From NCBI GenBank assembly GCA_920105625.2, contig OV050031.1:128410275-128474274 (forward strand): a DNA stretch of 64,000 nt. Direction: 5' to 3'. The notes below the pieces were generated by a model. That model saw only the letters and a list, made by a program, of their open reading frames with translations, had not been told where the DNA came from and searched no databases. How positions within the stretch are numbered: position 1 is the stretch's first letter; each line of letters starts with the position of its first letter. Both the position numbers and the translations under genes were made by a program. This stretch comes from Clusia tigrina. Its lineage: Eukaryota > Arthropoda > Insecta > Diptera > Clusiidae. This document shows, piece by piece, positions 20,011 to 32,253 of the stretch.

Positions 20011-23000
20011 TCTACATATATAAAAATGAATGTTTGTTTGTTAGTGACGCTAAGGCTCGAGAACAGCTGGACCAATCTTGATGGAATTTTCAGAGGTTGT
20101 TCGTTGTGGATCTGGGAAGGTTTAGAAATAAAAGAAACCTTATACTTTTCCTGAAGAAAACTCGGAAAATTTAAAAATGCCAAAAAGGACTTTTTTCATA
20201 CAAAATTTTATTACTTTCAAATTTTTTTCCAATTGTTTCTTGCAAATCTATCGATCTCAAAACATTCGGAAAAGTCGGAAATTTCAGAAAATTCGAAAAT
20301 TAGAAAAACCTAATCTCACTTTTTGTTCTCATTTTTTTTATATGTGCTTGGTGTTTCACGCACACATTTAGTTTCATATTGGTGTTGTAAGCACTGACTG
20401 ATACTCCAATAACTCAACAGATGGAGCTGTAGACGCTTATTTATTTTGACAGCTGCGTATATTGCTTGTTCTTTCTGATTTGTTTATTCGAACAGTGCGG
20501 ACATGGTCAATTGACTTTCTGACATTTTTCCAAATTTTAATTGATTTCTCGAGTTAAATTGATTACATTAAATTGTTAAATTGTTTACATTCACGAAATA
20601 TTTGATTTTAAATCTGTGGATCATCAGTTTTTGAGTGAAATTATTGACATTTCAAACAAAAAAAGTGAGTTCATTATTTTCGTTTGTTGGTGAATACCTA
20701 ATCTCATTTCAATTGGAATTTATTTGTGTTATTTCTTCAGCTGATTTGTAAATTATTTGAATCGTTAAATTTCGGTCGTTTGCTTTCTTTATTTCTGCTA
20801 TTCAAAAGGTAAATTATTGAAAACTTTATGTGTGTTTCATACAAAGTGATCAATTACATATTGAAATTTGTTACGATGCCACAAAGAGGTCGCGCTAATA
20901 TCGGTCGGCGTTCCCGACGTACAACGGACCAACGTAATTATACAGCACGTCGTACGGAAGAGGAAAATGCTACTGCAAGGGAATCTGCTCGAATCGGAAA
21001 GATTGAACATCGTGCGCGACAATCAGAAGTGGCTCACGAGGCTTACAATGAGCAACAACGATTGAGAAGAAGACAATTTCGTGCTCAGGAAATTCATGAA
21101 GCAAGATAACAACGTTTGGCTGCTCACCGATGACGCCAGCAACAACAACGATTGCCTAATTTGAATATCGAACGTGCAGCCTTTCGATATGAGCCGGACA
21201 TTGAATACGGTGCGCACGCATCAGTTCGATTTAGTTCGATGTCTGTCGTTTGCCCGCATTGCGATGCACTGAAATTTCCAAAAGAACTGGCCCTATTGTG
21301 TTGTGCAAGCGGAAAAGTGAAATTACCAGAGTTACTTCCTCCACCAGAGCCATTGCGGTCGTTGCTTTACGGTGAATTCGAATCATTTTTTACAAAATTC
21401 CAAGATGTATAACGATTGTTTTCAAATGACGTCGTTTGGTGGGGAAATTGTGAATGAACATAATTACAAAGGTTAGTTCACCAACAATCTAACACTTATT
21501 ATCTCGCCAATAAAATACAGAAATTAACATATTTGTCTGCAACTATACAGATTCACGGGCAAATTTATCATCTGGCAGGGTCGCTGTTGCCGCATCCTGA
21601 TCAAGATCACAAATTTCTCCAAATATATTTCCTAAGAGATTCAAATGAAGAAGTGAATCGACGTTGTGCAATTTTCAATGCGACGAAGAGAGAAATTGTG
21701 CAGCAATTGCAAGAAATGTTGCATGAACACAACGAACTAATTCGATTATTCAAAACATCGTTAGAAAGGATGCCATCTGATGATCACAGAATCGTCATAA
21801 AAGCGGACAAACGACCAGGCGGCACTCATGAACGGCAATATAATGCACCGACAGCCGATGAAATATCAATTGTTGTTGTTGGCGATAATTTAGAATCCCG
21901 TGTAATTGTTATTAAACGTCGAGCTGGAGATGCATTAGAGCGAATCAGTGAAACTCATCGATCGTATGACTCACTACAATATCCGCTTATGTTCTGCCGT
22001 GGTGAAGATGGATATCACTTGAGATACAACATGATCAATCCTGCTAACGGTTAGTAAAAGAAAAACAAACACTCTTGATTGTAACTTAATTTTTTGATGG
22101 TGGTGGAGGTGTCGATACAAATAAGAAGGTCAGTGCAATAAACTTTTACGCGTATCGATTGATGATTCACGATGGAATTGACAACCATCTCTTGAGATAT
22201 CGCCGATTATTTCAACAGTATGCAGTTGATGTGTACGTGACGATGGAGACAGAACGACTCAATTTTATTCGCTTCAATCAGACCAAGCTTCGATCTGAAG
22301 AGTACATTCACTTGCGAGCTGCGGTCAATAGCGATGAAGATGTGACAAACCTTGGCCGACTCACGATTTTGCCATCAACATACATTGGCAGCCCAAGGCA
22401 CATGCACGAGTACTCGTAGGATGCGATGACATACGTGCGGAATTATAGACGGCCGGATTTGTTTGTTACATTTGCAAACCAAAATGCCCACAGATAACGG
22501 AATTATTGAATCGCGGTCAATCAGCAAGCGATCATCACGATATCACAGAACGAGTTTTCAAACAACAGCTACGATATTTGATGGACTTTATCGTGAAGCA
22601 ACGTATATATGGTGCTGTTAGATGCTAGATGTACTCTGTTGAGTGGCAAAAAACAGGTTTGCCGCACGCACACATTCTTCTCTGGATGGTGGACAAGATT
22701 ACACCAGATCAAATTGATGACATAATTTCTGCGGAAATTCCTGATCCAGAGATAGATCCAGAATTATACGAAGTGGTGAAAACCAATATGGTTCATGGAC
22801 CTTGCGGACACTACAATCCCACTTCGGTTTGTATGTCTGACAATAAATGCACGAAACACTATCCACGTGCTTTTCTTTCGGAAACGCAATCTGGAAATGA
22901 TGGATATCCACTCTATCGGCGTCGCTCATCAGACAACAATGGCAGAATATTCAGCATTCAATTTACAGGAGTGAATATCGAAGTTGATAACACATGGATC

Positions 23001-25357
23001 GTACCATATTCGCCAATATTGCATAAGACATTCAAAACTCATATCAATGTTGAGTATTGCAGTTCTGTGAAATCGATCAAATACGTTTGCAAGTACGTCA
23101 CCAAAGGAAGCGACATAGCGGTTATTGGCCTTGAACGAGATGTGATCAGCAAGTATCAAATGGGTCGATACGTGAACTGCAATGAAGCGCTTTGGAGAAT
23201 ATTTTCTTTTGTAATTCATGAGCGTTTTCCGACTGTTGTGCTTCTCGCAGTACATTTGGAGAATGGCCAAAGAGTGTATTTCAACCCAGAGAATGCAGTA
23301 CAGCGAGCGGAAACACCACCAGCAACAACATTGACGAGTTTTTTCTCAACTTGCGCCAGTGATCCGTTTGCGAGAACATTGCTTTATTCGGAAATGCCTC
23401 GATATTATACATGGAATGCATCGTCGAAGAAATGGTTACGCAGAAAGCAAGGCCAACCAGTAGATGGACATCCAGGTGTGTTCTCAACTAATGCATTAGG
23501 ACAAATTTACACAATCCACCCGAAAAACGACGATTGCTTCTACCTTCGGTTGCTATTGATTAATGTACGCGGTTCAACTTCATTTCGACATGTCAGCCTT
23601 CAAATCCGCGTCAATTATGGGATACGTACAAAAATTACATTGCCGAAGACATTTTGCATCGTATTCGAGTGGCAACATGGAATTCAGAATTGCAAATGAA
23701 CGATGACATCTACGATGAAGGATTGGTGTTGATTGAAGATTTGTGTTTGTTTATGAGTGGCAAACTATTGACTGAAATTCATATGCAAGCGCCAAATCGT
23801 CAAATCAGAGATGTACTGAATCGTGAATTGGAACGTGAGCGTGCATACGACAGAATAACTTTGGAACAACAAGTACAAAGAAATGTTCCATTATTGAATG
23901 AGCAGCAAAAGAGTGCGTATAATGAATTGATGAAGGCTGTCAATGATGGAAACGGTGGACTATTTTTTCTTGATGCGCCCGGCGGAACTGGGAAAACGTT
24001 CCTGATATCATTGATTTTGGAAACAATACGATCTTAAAATGGCATTGCGTTGGCTCTCGCATCTACTGGGATTGCTGCAACTCTACTAGAAGGTGGAAGA
24101 ATGGCACATTCGGCACTGAAGCTTCCGTTAAACATGCAAATCAATGAAACACCTGTTTCGAACATTTCAAAGCAATCAGCTATGGCAAAAGTGTTGAAGA
24201 AATGTAAACTGATAGTATGGGATGAGTGCACAATGGCTCACAAACGGTCTCTAGAAGCACTTCACAGAACAATGAAAGATCTGCGGAATAATAATCGTCG
24301 CTTTAGTGGCGCAACGAAACTGTTAGCAGGCGATTTTCGACAAACACTTCTTGTTATTCCGAAATCAACAGCGGCGGATGAATTGAACGCATGTCTCAAG
24401 TCATCGTATTTGTGGCGGTACGTGAAAACCATACGATTGACTATGAATATGCGAGTGTTCCTGCAACAGGATAACACCGCAGAAGTTTTCTCTAAAGAAC
24501 TGCTAAGAATTGGAAATGGGCAAATTCCGGTTGATACTTCCAGTGGTTTGATAGCAATTCCACCTGCCATTTGCCAATTAACTTCAACGAAAGCGGAACT
24601 CACGAAATCACGAATGTTTATCCGAACATTGGCCAATATTATCGTAACTACGATTGGTTGAGTGCACGCGCAATTTTAGCTGCCAAAAATACCGATGTTA
24701 ATGACTTAAACTGGACGATTCAAAGTCAAATTCCGGAAGATTTGCGCTCATACAAATCGATCGATCGTGTTGAAAATGAAGACGAAGCCGTGAATTATCC
24801 AGTGGAATTTCTAAATTCTTTGGATTTGCCTGGCATGCCGCCGCATCATTTGCGTCTCAAAGTTGGATCTGTCATTATTATGTTTCGCAATCTTCATGCG
24901 CCGAAACTGTGTAATGGAACCCGACTGATTGTGACGCAGCTATCGAATAATGTGATAGTGGAAGGAATTTTGAAAGGGACTTACAAGGGGGCAGAATGCT
25001 TGATTCCACGAATTCCTTTGAGTTCCAACGATTTGCCATTTCAGTTCAAACGTCTTCAGTTTCCAGTGAAACTTGCATTTGCGATGACAATCAACAGGTC
25101 ACAAGGACAGTCGCTGGAAGTGTGGCATAAATCTGGAAATGCCATGTTTTTCACACGGCCAGCTATACGTGGCGTGTTCACGAGTTGGAAAACCATCTTC
25201 TCTGTACATTTACGCACCAGAACAGAAAACTAAAAATGATGTTTATCAAGCTGCATTACATTGAAAAAAATGTAGAAAAATCGCAAATAAATGATTTTCA
25301 ACACAATATAAATTCAACTTTCTTTTCTTTTCAAAACACATAATTTCACGCAGGGCA
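20011..25357 (+). mobile_element. Helitron 2, 3'-truncated
   Basis: Starts TCTACATATATAAAAATG immediately after the CTAG of Helitron 1, with no base between them. It is a close copy of Helitron 1 throughout. The last ~20 bp (right hairpin arm and CTAG) are missing, and host sequence resumes at ~25361 about 305 bp downstream of where it should, so a deletion removed the 3' end and flank. 20011-20875 is non-coding AT-rich leader. Confidence 0.88.
20876..25233 (+). pseudogene. Helitron 2 Rep/helicase transposase (broken)
   Basis: Same gene as in Helitron 1, with different lesions. Stops include TAA at 21107-21109, TAG near 22417, and a TAG at 22626-22628 just before the Rep frame 22629-23699. 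The zinc-binding CPHCDAL segment (21152-21412) is intact here and altered in Helitron 1. The HUH site H-A-H at 22665-22673 is intact, as is the YVCKYVTKG tyrosine motif. About 160 bp between Rep and helicase (18054-18214 in Helitron 1) are deleted at about 23585. Walker A GGTGKT lies within 23654-24037, which ends in a TAA near 24035. 24050-24661 and 24571-25233 carry the rest; a 2-bp deletion near 25121 breaks the last motifs. Confidence 0.83.
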
Positions 25358-25360
25358 ACG

Positions 25361-25793
25361 CAGGGAGATTTGAAACATTTTTGATGATAAAATACAAATA
25401 TCAGACCAAAATTGGCCGATAACACCCGGTTTGTTTGAGTTATTATTGTATAAAACACCAATGAACTATGATGATAGTTAATTGGAAATTAAGGATATAA
25501 ATGAATAAATCAAAGTTACTAGATCATAGAAATATAAACAAATAATAAAGAAATTATTTACTGCAAAAAATCATTATTAACTCAAGTGCATGATGGTTCT
25601 GGTCTAGGTCCCAATCTTATGAGATTAAATACACAGAATCCCATTTACACATATTGGGATGATCCAAACGAACTGGTTGATCGGTTGTGGCTGTTAATGT
25701 CATCGCAATCAGCTGGTCACAAAAATTATAAAATGAAATAGTTTCAATTGTTGAAGAATTGAAAGAAGGCAACATAATTATATAAATATATAT
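25361..25793 (+). pseudogene. Tail-ORF relic of unit 1, after the Helitrons
   Basis: Corresponds to 30948-31383 of unit 2. It carries the TPGLFELLLYKTPMNYDD stretch and YWDDPNELVDRLWLL, followed by a frame-breaking deletion in AAAATTATAAAATG. It has the variant bases (CTGCAAAAAATC, GGTCTAGGTCCCAATC) shared only with the segment at 42380-42752. Confidence 0.6.
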
Positions 25794-26581
25794 AGTAAAC
25801 AAAAAATCAATTTGTTCAATCTGAGAATAGCCGTTCAAAAGTTTGGACACTATTCTAAGCAAAAACAAAATGTATATGATCTGAAAAGAAAACATATTTC
25901 AAAAATATGTGGATTCAGCTTGGATAAAGGTAAGAATTTGAACCTTGAACAAAATGCGGTTCATGCCAACCTGTCTCTTTCGCACTTATTGTATTTATAT
26001 ATGTTCTTCTCGCTCTTACAGTGGAGTGACGTCATAGTTTTCGGTGCAAAGTAAAAGCTTTTATTTGATGACGTCATAGATAGATTGCAATCTTTCCGGT
26101 AAGCTTATTGTTTGTTTTGAAATAGAAATAGTTAGAAGGCAGCAGGAAGCCACAGCCTAGCGACGCGTGTGCGTTATATTATTATTATTGAAATATTTTT
26201 ATGTGATAAGAGTTCAGGCGTCCGAATGTTCTTATGCAAATTTTTGTGCATATGTTATTGAAAATATGTAGTTCTAACAATTAAAGTAAGAAAGACTTAT
26301 TTCGATATCTTATCAATTAAGTAGCTGAGCGTTTGGCGCTGTACACCGTGTGCTGTAAGATCTACTATGTTTGGACGTTAGGGGCTGGAAGCTATGGCGC
26401 TGTGCACGGGGTGCGGGTTGTTTTCAAGATTATTTATTAACTAAATGGGTTGTGCGTTGTAAGACCTACTAAGACGTCAGAGGTAGGTTGCAAGCTTTTG
26501 TTTGTTTTATTTATGTATGAAGAGTGGTGAATAATATGAATAATATTTATATCGAAAAGTGGTGAACAATACACAACCAAA

Positions 26582-29500
26582 ATGAATTTCGTTTGTGATA
26601 TTTGTCAAAAAAATTCAAACATAATTATTCATTAAAACGACATGTGAGAAGGGAACATAATCGTGATAATCTACAATGTTTATCATGTAACCAAAAATTT
26701 AACATCCAAAGTGAATTTTTAAAACATAAACGATTAATACATCATACTAATAAAGAAACACAGCATTGTATTGTATGTGATCCACATATTCAATTAAAGC
26801 ATTGGACATATCATTTACGCACAAATACACATAATGAAAATTGTGGTGGAAGGGTTAATAGCAATTTGAAACATATTACATCGTGTTTTAATAATCGCAT
26901 TGAAACGTTTACATTTGAAAATAATGATAAAGAAAATTTAATTCCTGAAGACTTTCTTAAGACAATCAAAAATGAAGCAACACAAATTTTAAGAAATTCG
27001 TTAGAAAAACATATAAATATTAAATTTAATTGTGAATTGTTTGCTAAATATATGTTGGTGAAAGATGAAGTGGAGTGCACAATAGAGCTGAAATCACATC
27101 AAACCAAAATGACAATAATACAAAAATCAACAGCAATAAATGACATTTGTAAACTTTATTCCGATCAATGTGATCTGCTATTAAAAAAAAATGAGTGAAT
27201 TTCAAGAGCGTGATAGCGGTTGGACTTTAATTGAAGTATCACATCTTGATATCAACATAAACGAATATAAACCGATAAAAGGTTCGCAATATATATGCTT
27301 ACCACATTCCATATTAAAAAAACATGCGTGTGTAAATATAAAAAAATCAGACGAATATTGCTTTAAATGGGCTATAATATCAGCATTATATCCGGTCTCA
27401 AAGCATTCAAATAGATGATCATCGTATAAAATCAACCATATCAGTTCAGATATTATATATCTAGAAAATAACATCCTATTAAATTTTACTAATTTAAATT
27501 TTCCACTCTCGGTTAACAAAATTAAAGATTTCGAATTAAGGAATCCACAAATTAGTGTAAACGACTTTGGTTTAGATAATAATACCATTGCTGGACCATA
27601 TTTCAATTCGTCAATCAATTTGTTGTTGTTGTTGGAAGATAATGAAAGATCACATTATGTATGGATTAAAAATATTTCAAGGTAAGTTAATATATAAATA
27701 TATGTTAAAAAAAATAAAACATAAATTAAGAACTTTATGTAATTACAGATTAATCACAAGTCAAATAACAAAACATGACGGATGCTTAATATTTTTTAAC
27801 AAGGAGGATGCACTTATTCAACATCGACAGTATTGTAATAAAATGGTTACAAAAATGCCTAAAGAAGATGATAGGGTGTTATCATTTAAGAATTTTAAAA
27901 AGCTTTTGGATGTACCTTTTGTTGTGTACGCTGATTTTGAATGTATTTTGGAGTCAGTAAATATTGAAAATTCAACAAAAGTAAAATCAGTGCAAAAGCA
28001 TATTCCTTTCGCTTATAGTTATTATATTAAGTGTGATTACGATTTTAGTTTAGATATATTTAGTGGAGAAGATTCAATAAAGAACTTTTTCCAAAGTTTA
28101 GTTAAGTATAGTTTAGACATTTATAATAATTATTTAAGTCAAGTCAAACCAATAAATTCCTTAAATCCTATTCAACAGAAACGGCAACAGGAAAATAAAA
28201 TTTGTCATATATGTGGAAATATTTTGTCTTTTGAAGATAGAGTAGCCGACCATTGTCATTTAACTGGTGAATATAGAGGACCTGCACACAACCAGTGCAA
28301 TTTAGAATATCAGATTGCTAAGTTCATTCCAATATTTTTCCATAATTTTTCGGCCTACGATTGTCATTTGTTTGTAAAGGAGCTTTCATATTTTGAAGGT
28401 GACATAGACATTATTCCATTAAATAAGGAGTCGTATGTGTCTTTGGCAAAGAAAATTTATGTAAATGATAAAGATACAATTGAACTTCGTTTTCTCGACT
28501 CATATAGGTTTATGCCATCAAGTTTAGAGAGCTTAGCAGGTTACTTAACCGATACAGATTTAAATGTTGTAAAATCGGTCTATAATAATATATTGAATTT
28601 AATTTAATGAAACGTAAGGGTGTATTTCCCTATGATTATCTTAATTCGATAGATCGTCTCAAGGAAACCCAATTACCGCATCGTCCAATTTTCTTTGAAA
28701 ATTTTAGAAAGTTTTGTTCAAATATTTATCAGTTAGATCCTTGTCAATATTATACTACACCTGGTTTATCTTGGGATGCAATGTTGAATACAATTCAAAT
28801 AAATTTAGAAATATTAACATATATTAACATGTATAATTTCATTAAGAGTGGAATTAGAGGAGGTATTGTTCAATGTAGCAAACGTCATTCCATTGCTAAC
28901 AATAAATATGTGAGTGATTATGATCCTAAAAAAGAATCAAATTATCTAATTTATTTAGATGTTAACAATTTATATTGTTATGGTATGTCACAATATCTTC
29001 CATATGGTGGATTTGAGTGGGGTGAAGACATTAAAAATTTCGATATAAATAAAGTTAAAGATGATTCATCAATTGGTTATATACTAGAAGTTGATTTAGA
29101 ATATAAATCAACATTACATGACTATCATAATGATTTGCCATTTTGTTCAGAAAACAAGAAAAAGGGAAATATGAAACATGTTAAGCTAATAACAGATTTA
29201 AATAATAAAGAAAAATACATAATTCACTATAGAACTCTTCAACAATGTCTTAGTCATGGCTTAGTTTTGAAAAAAATTCTAAAATTCTTAAATTTAATCA
29301 ATCAGATTGGTTGAAAAAATACATTGATTTAAATAATCATCATAGAACGTTAGCAGAAACTGATTTTGTTCAAAAAATTTGCAAGTTAATGAATAATGCA
29401 GTTTATGGTAAAACTATGGATAACGTAGATAAGAGAAAAGATGTTAAATTAGTATGTGAATGGGAAAGTCCAGGTAAAAGATTAGGTGCTAGAGCTCTCA

Positions 29501-30185
29501 TAGCAAAGTTTAATTATCATAGTGCACTAAAGTTTTCTGACGTCATATTGGAAATTCAAATGAATAAAGTTAGCGCTGTTTACAATAAACCAATTTATGT
29601 TGGTTTTGTGGAATTAGAGTTATCAAAATGGAAAATGTATAATTTTCATTATGATTACATAAAACCTAAATATCAACACAATATTAACTTAAACTACATG
29701 GATACTGATTCATTTTTTTATGATATTAAGACAAATGATTTCTATGATGATATTCGTGACGATATGTATTCACATTTTGATATGTCTGCATATCCAACAC
29801 AAAATGTTTTAAATTTTCCATTGGGGAACAAAAAAGTTTTAGGTATGTTTAAAGATGAATGTAATGGGAAAATAATGAAGGAATTTATTGCTTTGCGAGC
29901 AAAAATGTATTCATGTAAAAGTGATGAGGATGAAAAAGAAATTAAAAAAATCAAAGGTATAAAACATTCTTTTACAAATAAACTTACTATTGATGATTTT
30001 AGAAAGCGCTTGTTAGATAAAAATTATATTTTGATTCAATGTACATTTTTAGATCTAAGTTGCATCAGGTATATACACAACATATTTGTAAACTAGTATT
30101 AAGTTTTTTAGATGATAAGAGATTTGTAAGAGAAAATGGAGTTAAAACTTCTGCATGGGGTCACTATAAAATAAATAAACAGTGA
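26582..30185 (+). pseudogene. polB: DNA polymerase B, unit 2
   Basis: Fragments 26602-27198, 27191-27418, an exon to 27681, 27749-28607, 28607-29314, 29311-30096 and the C-terminus to TGA at 30183-30185. Domain content is as in unit 3. The private change is a 21-bp in-frame deletion at about 27783 that removes the first Cys pair of the second zinc-binding site (CNRC is reduced to a single Cys). The palm motifs DVNNLY, NNAVYGK and YMDTDS are intact. The start is taken at the ATG at 26582, before a shared 1-bp deletion in the first finger. Confidence 0.85.
27682..27748 (+). other. Putative intron in polymerase B, unit 2
   Basis: GTAAGT to TTACAG, 67 bp, same position and phase as in unit 1. 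Confidence 0.72.
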
Positions 30186-30297
30186 AAAAAACAAAAATTT
30201 TTTAATTATTTTAAAATTATGCTTTTTAAATAGAAATTTTATACATAAATGTCCACAATTGAAAGTGTTGAATTTTTGTTTTTGTTTATAATTATAT

Positions 30298-30301
<4 letters not shown>

Positions 30302-30365
<64 letters not shown>

Positions 30366-30395
30366 CTATATATAACTATATATAAATATATATAG
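30302..30395 (+). repeat. (TA)n microsatellite, unit 2
   Basis: About 60 bp of pure TA followed by imperfect TATAACTATA copies. It lies just before the ATPase relic in units 2-5 and is absent at the same place in unit 1 (14221-14262). Confidence 0.95.
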
Positions 30396-30409
30396 TGAAT
30401 ATAAACGGT

Positions 30410-30778
30410 TTGTATACATTTTCTGAAAATTATGATCTCTTACCATTATTATATTTGATGGTGTTGCTTGTGAGAATCAAAATAATATTCGCGAATACTT
30501 TTGCATGAGGAGAAATAAAAACAAATAGTTTTTACTTATGTCAAACATATACACATATACCCAAATATTTAATACATGATAATGCAAAAATGATTGTTAT
30601 GTTTCGGCAGGATGAAATGAATATGTAGCATATTTATAATGATCATGTTGGTGCTGATATGAATTAGATGAATTTCACAAAAATGTGTAATGCAACAATC
30701 AATGGAAATGAATATGATTTTAAGTTTGATAGAAAGACAAAAGAAGATCAAAAGAAATCAATCGCATTTCTTGAGTAA
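30410..30778 (+). pseudogene. Packaging-ATPase relic, unit 2
   Basis: Contains FDGVACENQNNI out of frame with its upstream part (about 30 bp lost before it), then FRQDEMN, HIYNDHVGADMN and a short end with FDRKTKEDQKK to TAA at 30776-30778. The HIYNDHV-TDM pattern is typical of the C-terminal half of A32-like ATPases of Polintons. Two stops (after the Met of DEMNM and after ADMN) are shared with units 3-5. Confidence 0.65.
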
Positions 30779-31383
30779 AATCAAAGTTCAAGATACTGCT
30801 GACAGTAATGCAGATGATACTTTTTCAGTCAAGGAAGCAACACAAACTGAAATCTGTCAATATTAAAAACAAATTTAACATTTTAATTTACTTGGAAAAG
30901 AGTGGTAAACTAGTTAAATTATATGGAACACATAAATATTTAAATGGTGTAGGGAGATTTAAAACATTTTTGATGATCAAATACAAATATCAGACCAAAA
31001 TTGGCCGATAACACCCGGTTTGTTTAAATTATTATTGTATAAAACACCAATGAACTATGATGACAGTTAATTGGAAATTAAGGATATAAATGAATAAATC
31101 AAAGTTACTAGATCATACAAATATAAACAAATAATAAAGAAATTTTTTACTGAAAAAAATCATTATTAACTCAAGTGCATGCTGGTTCTGGCCTAGGTCC
31201 CAGTCTTATGAGATTAAATACACAGAATCCCATTTACACATATTGGGATGATCCAAACGAACTGGTTGATCGGTTGTGGCTGTTAATGTCATCGCAATCA
31301 GCTGGTCACAAAAATTATAATAATGAAATAGTTTCAATTGTTGAAGAATTGAAAGAAGGCAACATAATTATATAAATATATAT
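30779..31383 (+). pseudogene. Tail-ORF relic, unit 2
   Basis: Frame fragments 30808-31011 (GKLVKLYGTHKYLNG and KYQTKIGR) and 31175-31375 (GSGLGPSLMRL, YWDDPNELVDRLWLL, NNEIVSIVEELKEGNII). These look like the middle and the C-terminal end of one degraded ORF. The motif recalls arthropod proteins that accompany Polinton-like elements; the role is unknown. Confidence 0.55.
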
Positions 31384-32253
31384 AGTAAACAAAAAATCAA
31401 TTTGTTCAATCTGAGAATAGCCGTTCAAAAGTTTGGACACTATTCTAAGCAAAAACATAATGTATATGATCTGAAAAGAAAACATATTTCAAAAATATGT
31501 GGATTCAGCTTGGATAAAGGTAAGAATTTGAACCTTGAACAAAATGCGGTTCATGCCAACCTGTCTCTTTCGCACTTATTGTATTTATATATGTTCTTCT
31601 CGCTCTTACAGTGGAGTGACGTCATAGTTTTCGGTGCAAAGTAAAAGCTTTTATTTGATGACGTCATAGATAGATTGCAATCTTTCCGGTAAGCTTATTG
31701 TTTGTTTTGTCTGCTCAGCTGAGCTTGGCTGAGCTGAGCCGGGGGCAGGGCTGAGCTGAGCTTGGCTGAGCTGAGCTTTTGATGATATTAGCTGAAGAAA
31801 TAGTTAGAAGGCAGCAGGAAGCCACAGCCTAGCGGCGCGTGTGCGTTATATTATTATTATTGAAATATTTTTATGTGATAAGAGCTCAGGCGTCCGAATG
31901 TTCTTATGCAAATTTTTGTGCATATGTTATTGAAAATATGTAGTTCTAACAATTAAAGTAAGAAAGACTTATTTCGATATCTTATCAATTAAGTAGCTGA
32001 GCGTTTGGCGCTGTACACCGTGTGCTGTAAGATCTACTATGTTTGGACGTTAGGGGCTGGAAGCTATGGCGCTGTGCACGGGGTGCGGGTTGTTTTCAAG
32101 ATTAGTTATTAACTAAATGGGTTGTGCGTTGTAAGACCTACTAAGACGTCAGAGGTAGGTTGCAAGCTTTTGTTTGTTTTATTTATGTATGAAGAGTGGT
32201 GAATAATATGAATAATATTTATATCGAAAAGTGGTGAACAATACACAACCAAA

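Larger units (their letters stand above)
25794..31383 (+). repeat. Virus-like tandem unit 2
   Basis: 5590-bp copy directly joined to unit 3. It lacks the GAGCT minisatellite (like unit 5). 25812-26054 is the leader-ORF relic. 26055-26581 holds two CRE-like TGACGTCA sites at its left end (26027-26034, 26069-26076) and otherwise no gene. Confidence 0.9.

Noticed and set aside
25930..26021. GTAAGAA...CTCTTACAG in the leader-ORF relic as an intron
   Set aside because: The unspliced frame continues with the conserved KNLNLEQ segment, while splicing leads to a stop within a few codons.
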